Positions 58,151-64,000 of a stretch of 64,000 bases of DNA are shown here, in pieces (positions within the stretch are counted from its first letter, which is position 1; every line of letters begins with the position of its first letter). The notes under the pieces were generated by a model. It saw nothing but the letters and a program-made list of their open reading frames with translations. It did no database searches and was not told the DNA's origin. Made by a program: the position numbers and the translations under genes. The stretch lies in contig JAWOLC010000057.1 of the NCBI GenBank assembly GCA_033853925.1, positions 10,884-74,883 of the forward strand, in the 5' to 3' direction. Origin of the DNA: JANXPZ01 sp033853925. GTDB lineage: Bacteria > Eisenbacteria > RBG-16-71-46.

Positions 58151-59239
58151 ATGAAGATCGCCCAGGTGGCGCCCCTCCACGAGAGCGTGCCGCCGCGCTC
58201 CTACGGGGGCACCGAGCGCGTCGTCTCGTACCTGACCGAGGAGCTGGTCCGCCACGGTCAGGACGTGACCCTGTTCGCCAGCGGTGACTCCGTGACCCGC
58301 GCCCGCCTGGTCCCCTGTGCGCCGCGGGCGCTGCGCCTGGACGGGCGCTGGCGGGATCCGCTCGCTCATCACGTGGCCATGCTCGAGCGCGTGCTCCGCC
58401 GCGCGCGCGACTTCGACGTGATCCACTTCCACATCGACTACCTGCACTTCCCCTGCTCGCGGCGCGCGGGCATCGCCCAGCTCACGACCCTGCACGGCCG
58501 GCTGGACCTGCCCGACCTGGCACTCCTCTACCGCACGTTCCCGCGCATGCCGGTGGTCTCCATCTCCGCCGCGCAGCGCCGCCCTCTGCCCTGGCTGAAC
58601 TGGCAGGGAACGGTCCACCACGGCCTGCCGGCGAGCCTCTACGCCGGCCGCGCCGAGCCCGGCGAGTACCTGGCCTTCCTCGGGCGCATCTCCCCGGAGA
58701 AGGGGATCGAGGCGGCGATCGAGATCGCCCGTCGCGCCGGGCTGCCGCTGCGGATCGCCGCCAAGGTGGACCGCGTGGACCAGGAGTACTTCGAGACCGC
58801 CGTGGCGCCGCTCCTGCGCCAGCCGCACGTCGAGTTCGTGGGCGAGATCGGCGAGGCGGACAAGCAGGAGTTCCTGGGCGGAGCGCGGGCCCTGCTCTTC
58901 CCCATCGACTGGCCCGAGCCCTTCGGCCTGGTGATGATCGAGGCCCTGGCCTGCGGTACGCCCGTCGTCGCCTTCGCGCGCGGCTCGGTGTCCGAGGTGA
59001 TCGAGGACGGGGTGACCGGCTTCGTCGTGCGCGGGGTCGCCGAGGCGGTCGCCGCGGTCGAGCGCGTCGGCTCGCTCGACCGCCGCCGCTGCCGGTGCGA
59101 GTTCGAGCGCCGCTTCGCCGTGTCGCGCATGGCCGGCGACTACCTGGACCTCTACCAGCGCTGCCTCGCGGAGCGCGCCAGGCGAGAGCCGCGCGCGGCG
59201 GGGGACCGCGGCTCGCTCTGGACGGTGGGGACGGCATGA
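58151..59239 (+). CDS. GT4-type glycosyltransferase coupled to debranching enzyme
   Basis: A 362-aa GT-B enzyme. The N-terminal IAQVAPLHESVPPRSYGGTERVVSYLTEEL has the acceptor-side GGTE loop. The donor domain has LAFLGRISPEKGIEAAI and FGLVMIEALACGTPVVAFARGS, the EX7E block of GT4. The stop overlaps the next ATG as ATGA, so it is co-translated with a glycogen-debranching enzyme. A role in alpha-glucan or related polysaccharide metabolism is therefore likely. Confidence 0.82.
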   Translation: MKIAQVAPLHESVPPRSYGGTERVVSYLTEELVRHGQDVTLFASGDSVTRARLVPCAPRALRLDGRWRDPLAHHVAMLERVLRRARDFDVIHFHIDYLHFPCSRRAGIAQLTTLHGRLDLPDLALLYRTFPRMPVVSISAAQRRPLPWLNWQGTVHHGLPASLYAGRAEPGEYLAFLGRISPEKGIEAAIEIARRAGLPLRIAAKVDRVDQEYFETAVAPLLRQPHVEFVGEIGEADKQEFLGGARALLFPIDWPEPFGLVMIEALACGTPVVAFARGSVSEVIEDGVTGFVVRGVAEAVAAVERVGSLDRRRCRCEFERRFAVSRMAGDYLDLYQRCLAERARREPRAAGDRGSLWTVGTA

Positions 59240-61401
59240 AGGACGTCATCCAGGTCGAGGAGAAGTTCTACATCCTCGCCACCTCCGCGCGGGTGGACGA
59301 CCGCACGCGGGTGCTCAAGCAGGGCGAGACCTTCGCGGTCCTCGACCGGTACGGCGACGTCACCCCCACGGGGCTCGGCGAGCTGGGCCTCTACCACGAG
59401 GACACCCGCTTCCTCTCCCGCCTCACCCTGAGCCTGGGCCAGGACCGGCCGCTCCTCCTCAGCTCCACCGTCAAGGACGACAACAGCGTCCTCGTCGTGG
59501 ACCTGACGAATCCCGACGTGCGCGAGAACGGCGAGGTCGCGCTGCGCCGCGGGACGATCCACCTGGCGCGCGAGACGCTGCTGTGGCAGGGGAGCTGCTG
59601 CGAGCGCCTGCGCATCACCCACTACGGCACGCGCCCCGCCCGACTCACGCTGGGACTGCGCTTCGCCGCCGACTTCCGCGACATCTTCGAGGTCCGGGGC
59701 ATGGCCCGCGCCCAGCGCGGCCGCCTCCAGCCCCCCGACATCGTGGACGGCGAGGTGCGCCTCGACTACGAGGGGCTCGATGGCCGCACCCGCCGCACCC
59801 GCCTCACCTGCTCGCCGAAGCCCAGCCGGATCACCGAGGACGGCCTGTATCTCGATCTGACGCTCGAGCCGCACGCCCAAGCCACCTGGGAGATCACCGT
59901 CACCTGCGAGACCGGCGGGAGCCCCGCGCCGAGGCTGGGGTTCGGCCAGGCCCTGCACGACTCCTCCGCCGCGCTCGAGGAGGCGCGGCGGAAAGAGTGC
60001 AGCGTCTACACTTCCAACGAGCAGTTCAACGACTTCTTCAACCGCGCCTCGGCCGATCTGAGCATGATGCTCACCAAGACCCACGCCGGGCTCTACCCGT
60101 ACGCTGGCGTCCCCTGGTTCAGCACCGCCTTCGGGCGCGACGGCCTCATCACCGCCCTCGAGACGCTGTGGGCGAGGCCCGAGATCGCCCGCGGGGTGCT
60201 GGCCTACCTCGCCGCCACGCAGGCCGCCGAGTCGGACCCCGAGCGGGACGCGGAACCCGGCAAGATCCTGCACGAGACGCGGCGCGGCGAGATGGCGGCG
60301 CTCGGCGAGGTGCCGTTCGGCCGCTACTACGGCAGCGTGGACGCGACGCCGCTCTTCGTCATGCTGGCGGGCGCCTACTTCGCGCGCACGGGCGACAGGG
60401 CCTTCATCGCCGAGCTGTGGCCGGCGGTGGAGCGGGCCCTGAGCTGGATCGAGGGCCGCGGGGACGCCGACGGGGACGGCTTCGTCGAGTACGCGCCCGG
60501 GTCGGCGCGCGGGCTCGTGCACCAGGGGTGGAAGGATTCGCGCGACGCGGTCTTCCACGCCGACGGCGAGGCCGCCGACCCGCCGATCGCGCTCTGCGAG
60601 GTGCAGGGCTACGCGTTCGCCGCCCGCCGCCGTGCCTCGGAGATCGCCGCCGAGCTGGGGCTCAAGGCGCGGGCGCGCGAGCTGTGGCGGCAGTCCGAGG
60701 TCCTGCAGGAGCGCTTCGAGGCCGCCTTCTGGTGCGAGGAGCTGGGCACCTACGCGCTGGCCCTGGACGGCCGGAAGCGGCCGTGCCGAGTGCGCACCTC
60801 GAACGCCGGGCACTGCCTCTACACGGGCATCGCCGAGCCGGAGCGGGCGCGGCGCACCGCCCGAACGCTGCTCGCCGACGAGTCGTTCTGCGGCTGGGGC
60901 ATTCGCACGCTCGCGGCGGGCGAAGCCCGCTTCAACCCGATGTCGTACCACAACGGCTCGGTCTGGCCGCACGACAACGCGATCATCGCCCAGGGGCTGG
61001 CGCGCTACCGGCTGCAGGAGGAATCGCTGCGCGTGCTCGGCGGCCTCTTCGACGCGAGCCTGTTCGTGGACCTGCACCGGCTGCCCGAGCTGTTCTGCGG
61101 ATTCGCCCGCCGGGCGGGCGGGGGCCCGACGCTCTACCCGGTCGCGTGCGCTCCCCAGGCCTGGGCGGCCGGAGCGCCCTTCATGCTGCTGCGCGCGTGC
61201 CTGGGCCTCACCGTGCGCGCGAACGAGCGGCGGGTGCGCTTCCGCCACCCCCTGCTGCCCGCCTTCCTCGACGAGGTGACGATCCGCGGCCTGCAGGTCG
61301 GCGAGGCCTCGGTGGACTTGCTGCTCACCCGCCACCTGCACGATGTCTCGGTCAACGTGCTCGCCCGGCGCGGCGACGTGGACGTGGCCGTGATCATGTG
61401 A
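59236..61401 (+). CDS. Glycogen debranching / amylo-alpha-1,6-glucosidase-like enzyme
   Basis: A 721-aa protein. The N-terminal glycogen-debranching domain (about 10-230) contains KQGETFAVLDRYGDVTPTGLG and GLYHEDTRFLSRL. The C-terminal alpha/alpha-toroid (about 260-690) contains YPYAGVPWFSTAFGRDGLITAL, HQGWKDSRDAVFH and VWPHDNAIIAQGL, matching the amylo-alpha-1,6-glucosidase family. It should hydrolyse alpha-1,6 branch residues. ATG 59236 overlaps the glycosyltransferase stop. A degenerate copy of its last 12 codons lies just downstream (61418-61455). Confidence 0.85.
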   Translation: MKDVIQVEEKFYILATSARVDDRTRVLKQGETFAVLDRYGDVTPTGLGELGLYHEDTRFLSRLTLSLGQDRPLLLSSTVKDDNSVLVVDLTNPDVRENGEVALRRGTIHLARETLLWQGSCCERLRITHYGTRPARLTLGLRFAADFRDIFEVRGMARAQRGRLQPPDIVDGEVRLDYEGLDGRTRRTRLTCSPKPSRITEDGLYLDLTLEPHAQATWEITVTCETGGSPAPRLGFGQALHDSSAALEEARRKECSVYTSNEQFNDFFNRASADLSMMLTKTHAGLYPYAGVPWFSTAFGRDGLITALETLWARPEIARGVLAYLAATQAAESDPERDAEPGKILHETRRGEMAALGEVPFGRYYGSVDATPLFVMLAGAYFARTGDRAFIAELWPAVERALSWIEGRGDADGDGFVEYAPGSARGLVHQGWKDSRDAVFHADGEAADPPIALCEVQGYAFAARRRASEIAAELGLKARARELWRQSEVLQERFEAAFWCEELGTYALALDGRKRPCRVRTSNAGHCLYTGIAEPERARRTARTLLADESFCGWGIRTLAAGEARFNPMSYHNGSVWPHDNAIIAQGLARYRLQEESLRVLGGLFDASLFVDLHRLPELFCGFARRAGGGPTLYPVACAPQAWAAGAPFMLLRACLGLTVRANERRVRFRHPLLPAFLDEVTIRGLQVGEASVDLLLTRHLHDVSVNVLARRGDVDVAVIM

Positions 61402-61455
61402 GCGCTCGCTGACGCCGCCCCGCGCGGCGAGGTGGACGCGGCCGTGATCATCATG
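61365..61455 (+). repeat. Tandem echo of a gene end
   Basis: The end of the debranching gene, from about 61365, reads RRGDVDVAVIM then stop. The bases from 61418 to 61455 reproduce it as RRGEVDAAVII, with the frame left open past the copied stop. The shared block is GAGGTGGACGCGGCCGTGATCAT versus GACGTGGACGTGGCCGTGATCAT, a 53-base step. Confidence 0.65.
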
Positions 61456-61504
61456 AAGGTGCGCGGGGGCAGCGCCCGGCGCGGCGCCGCCGCCCGGAGC
61501 CGTC

Positions 61505-61533
61505 TTGGAAAGCAGCGGCCGGGGCCGTACAAT
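61505..61533 (+). promoter_or_regulatory. Promoter of the secreted repeat protein
   Basis: TTGGAA (61505-61510), 17 bases and TACAAT (61528-61533), about 80 bases before the start. Confidence 0.65.
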
Positions 61534-61612
61534 TGACCGGTCCAGAGTCCTGTGCGCCGGCCCCCTCCTGTCGCCTGGACCGTCCTGCGTCCCAGCGACA
61601 CGAGGCCCGCCG

Positions 61613-63871
61613 ATGCGTCTTCGCTTGCCCTTCCTCCTGCTGAGCCTGCTCCTCGCCTCCTCCCCCGCCTGGGCCGACAAGAAGGCGCTCTTCGACAACG
61701 CCCACGCGGAGACCGCAGGAAACGCCGACTGGATCATCGACGACAACCAGCCGATTCCCTCGCCGGCCCAGTCGGGCATCGGACCCAACACCCCGGGCAC
61801 CTACTGGACGGGCGCCATCTCCTCGTGGGGCGTGGACCTGGTCAAGCGCGGCTACACCGTGGCCACGAACACCTCGGCCCTCACCTACGGGAACGCCAGC
61901 AACCCCTACGACCTCGCCAACTACGACGTGCTCGTCGTGGACGAGCCGAACACGCTCTTCTCCTCGGCCGAGGCCACGGCCATCCTGAGCTTCGTGCGGG
62001 ACGGCGGCGGGCTCGTCGCGATCTCCGACCATGGGCAGTCCGATCGCAACAACGACGGCTACGACTCCCCCATGATCTGGAACGCCCTCGACCCCACGCA
62101 CCTGCTCGGCGTGCGCTGCGCCGTCTACAACGAAACCAACAACAACATCACCCAGACCTCGGCCAACGTGAACGCCTCGGCCGCGGACTCGGTGACCCGC
62201 GGCCCGGTGGGGAACGTGACGGGACTGGCCTTCCACAACGGCACGACGTTCACCCTCTACCCTTCGGTGAATCCGAGCGTGCGGGGCGAGGTGTGGATGA
62301 CCGGCACCCCGCAGACGAGCCTGACCGGGGTGATGGCCGCCTCGTCGGTCTACGGCAACGGTCGCTTCGTGATCGTGGGGGACAGCTCGCCGGCGGACGA
62401 CGGCTCCGCCACGCCCGGGAACAGCAGCATCTACGACGGCTGGGGCGAGGCGGGCGCCACCGACAGCACCCTCTTCCTGAACGCCACGCTCTGGGCGACG
62501 CGGCGGACGGCGAGCGGCGACGCCACGCCGCCCACGGTCTCGGTGGCCGCGCCGAACGGCGGCGAGGACTGGAAGGCGGGCTCCACGCACTCGATCACCT
62601 GGACCGCCACCGACGACGTGGGCGTGACGGCGGTGGACCTCGCCTACTCCACGAACGGTGGCGCGAGCTTCCCCAACCCCATCGCCACCGGCCTGGCGAA
62701 CAGCGGCAGCTACTCCTGGACCGTGCCGAACGCGCCGGGCACGGCGACGCGCGTGCGCGTGGTCGCGCACGACGCCGCCGGCAACCTGGGCGCGGACTCC
62801 AGCGCGGCGAGCTTCACGGTCTCGACCTGGACGATCGCGGCCACGGCCGGCGCGAACGGGAGCATCCAGCCGAGCGGAGCCGTGGCGGTCGTGCAGGGCG
62901 CTAGCCAGAGCTTCGCGATCGTGCCGGCGCCGGGCTACCACGTGGCCACCCTGACGGTGGACGGGGGCCAGGTGACGCCCGACACGAGCTACACCTTCGC
63001 CAACGTGACCGCCAGCCACACGATCGCCGCCGCCTTCTCGGCCGACGCCTTCACGCTCACCGTGAGCACGGTGGGCGCGGGCTCGGTGGCCCGGAGCCCC
63101 GACCAGGAGAGCTATCTCTACGGCACGGGCGTCGAGCTGACGGCCACGGCCGCGCCCGGCTGGGCATTCACCGGCTGGAGCGGGGACCGGACGGGCACGG
63201 CCGACACGCTGTCGCTCACCATGGACGGCAACGTCGGTCTGACCGCCACCTTCGTGGACATCCAGGCCCCGTCCGTGAGCGTCACCGCGCCGGTGGGCGG
63301 CGAGCGCTGGAACACCGGGAGCGTGGAGACGATCACCTGGACGGCGAGCGACAACGCCAGTGTGGATTCGGTCCGAGTGGACTACTCGCTCAGCGGCGCC
63401 GCGGGGCCGTGGCTCACGGCGGCGCACGGGCTCGCGAACTCGGGCTCGTTCGCGTGGACGCTCCCCGCGCAGGTGAGCGACAGCGCTCTCGTCCGCGTGA
63501 CGGCCTTCGACCACGCGCTGAACACGGGCAGCGCCACGAGCGACAGCGTCTTCAGCATCGTGGACGCCACGGCCGGCGTGGGTGACCGCGGCCCGACCGT
63601 GCTGGCCCTGGCGCGCCCGCAACCGAATCCGGGCAATGGGGCGACGCTGCTGCGCTTCTCGCTGCCGCAGGCGGGCCACGCCCGGCTCGAGATCCTGGAC
63701 CTCGGCGGTCGGCGCCTATGGCAGAGCGAGGGCGACTTCGCCGCCGGCCCGCAGGCACGCCGCTGGGACGGCCGCTCGACGGCGGGGGCGCGCGTGGGGG
63801 CCGGCCTCTACTTCGTGCGCCTGGCGACCCCGTGGGGCAATCGCACCCAGCGCCTCGTCTGGCTCCGCTGA
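61613..63871 (+). CDS. Large secreted protein with Ig-like and InlB-type repeats
   Basis: A 752-aa exported protein. A signal peptide (about 1-19, ending AWA) precedes a domain (about 20-300) with YDVLVVDEPNTLFSSAEATAIL and GGGLVAISDHGQSDRN, resembling GATase1-like or DUF4350-type folds. Ig-like domains (about 305-400 and 555-640) contain VAAPNGGEDWKAGSTHSITW and VTAPVGGERWNTGSVETITW. Between them lie two divergent InlB B-type repeats (ILPAPGYHV-like IVPAPGYHVATLTVDGG and PGWAFTGWSGDRTGTAD). The last 80 residues form the FlgD-like sorting module (PQPNPGNGATLLRFSLPQAG, DLGGRRLW, GAGLYFVRL). A surface or secreted role in binding or adhesion is inferred. Confidence 0.75.
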   Translation: MRLRLPFLLLSLLLASSPAWADKKALFDNAHAETAGNADWIIDDNQPIPSPAQSGIGPNTPGTYWTGAISSWGVDLVKRGYTVATNTSALTYGNASNPYDLANYDVLVVDEPNTLFSSAEATAILSFVRDGGGLVAISDHGQSDRNNDGYDSPMIWNALDPTHLLGVRCAVYNETNNNITQTSANVNASAADSVTRGPVGNVTGLAFHNGTTFTLYPSVNPSVRGEVWMTGTPQTSLTGVMAASSVYGNGRFVIVGDSSPADDGSATPGNSSIYDGWGEAGATDSTLFLNATLWATRRTASGDATPPTVSVAAPNGGEDWKAGSTHSITWTATDDVGVTAVDLAYSTNGGASFPNPIATGLANSGSYSWTVPNAPGTATRVRVVAHDAAGNLGADSSAASFTVSTWTIAATAGANGSIQPSGAVAVVQGASQSFAIVPAPGYHVATLTVDGGQVTPDTSYTFANVTASHTIAAAFSADAFTLTVSTVGAGSVARSPDQESYLYGTGVELTATAAPGWAFTGWSGDRTGTADTLSLTMDGNVGLTATFVDIQAPSVSVTAPVGGERWNTGSVETITWTASDNASVDSVRVDYSLSGAAGPWLTAAHGLANSGSFAWTLPAQVSDSALVRVTAFDHALNTGSATSDSVFSIVDATAGVGDRGPTVLALARPQPNPGNGATLLRFSLPQAGHARLEILDLGGRRLWQSEGDFAAGPQARRWDGRSTAGARVGAGLYFVRLATPWGNRTQRLVWLR

Positions 63872-63909
63872 GTATCGCCGCCGCGATTCGGTGACAGCCG
63901 CGGCTGCAT

Positions 63910-64000
63910 GGGCCGTGGGCGGGGGCACGCTCCTCGCGGGGTCCCCACTTCGTGGCTCCGCCGATCGTTGAGCGGGGCCGTGGGCGGGAGCACGCTCCTC
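63910..64000. repeat. 26-base direct repeat with a 65-base period at the window end
   Basis: Bases 63910-63935 and 63975-64000 match at 25 of 26 positions (GGGCCGTGGGCGGG, then GCACGCTCCTC). The second copy runs to the window edge, so the array may continue. Confidence 0.7.

Overview
The window is about 70 percent G+C, densely packed, and transcribed mostly in long minus-strand runs. Three secreted proteins end in the same FlgD-like / type IX-sorting-like C-terminal module. Together with a complete Bat aerotolerance operon, a lysine 6-aminotransferase and many GTG starts, this suggests a GC-rich member of the FCB group; Candidatus Eisenbacteria or a relative is my best guess. That placement rests on gene content alone. 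Several promoters can be read directly and share one form: a TTGnnn box, a spacer of usually 17 bases, and a TAnnnT box.

Layout. 1-196 is the end of a coiled-coil protein. 338-8574 is a minus-strand Bat operon: moxR, DUF58, a one-TM protein, batA, a batB/TPR fusion, batD and batE, read from a promoter at 8781-8809. 8927-15143 holds a GT-B-like protein and an ABC ATPase coupled to a permease fused to an M1 aminopeptidase. 15697-24712 holds a SPOR-like protein, an NHL-repeat lipoprotein, a YhiN-type flavoprotein, a NUDIX/metallo-beta-lactamase fusion, a hybrid PAS histidine kinase and an M28 peptidase. 24961-28135 is a two-gene unit, HD-GYP plus HEAT-like, whose products share an N-terminal module. 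28431-30280 is lat plus its Lrp-type regulator.

30328-33428 is the most unusual segment, a lower-GC 3.1-kb element. It has imperfect terminal inverted repeats (17 of 22 positions) and an exact 8-bp target duplication (AGGATGTT), and it carries an IS1595-family transposase. Its cargo is a 50-aa basic protein, a 153-aa unknown protein, a class II (leucine-type) tRNA whose anticodon reads UGG (proline), and a Panacea-domain antitoxin gene overlapping a candidate toxin gene. It lies 4 bp upstream of the lrp -35 box.

33535-43684 holds a HAD phosphatase and a surface-polysaccharide type group: a dehydrogenase/Gfo-Idh-MocA fusion, a multi-TM protein, a GT4 glycosyltransferase, an M14 carboxypeptidase and a heparinase II/III-type protein. 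43812-49380 holds an M48 protease, then a cobalamin riboswitch controlling a BtuB-like receptor and a beta-propeller protein that looks like a functional counterpart of BtuG. 49550-56519 holds TrmO, a family 5 uracil-DNA glycosylase, an APC transporter with fabI, and an acyl-CoA dehydrogenase with an AspT/YbjL-type exchanger. 56880-63871 holds a secreted unknown protein, a GT4/glycogen-debranching pair and a large secreted repeat protein.

Degenerate copies of gene ends lie beside or far from the intact genes at three places, and 39-bp tandem repeats occur at two. Perfect GC-rich hairpins without U-tracts follow many genes.
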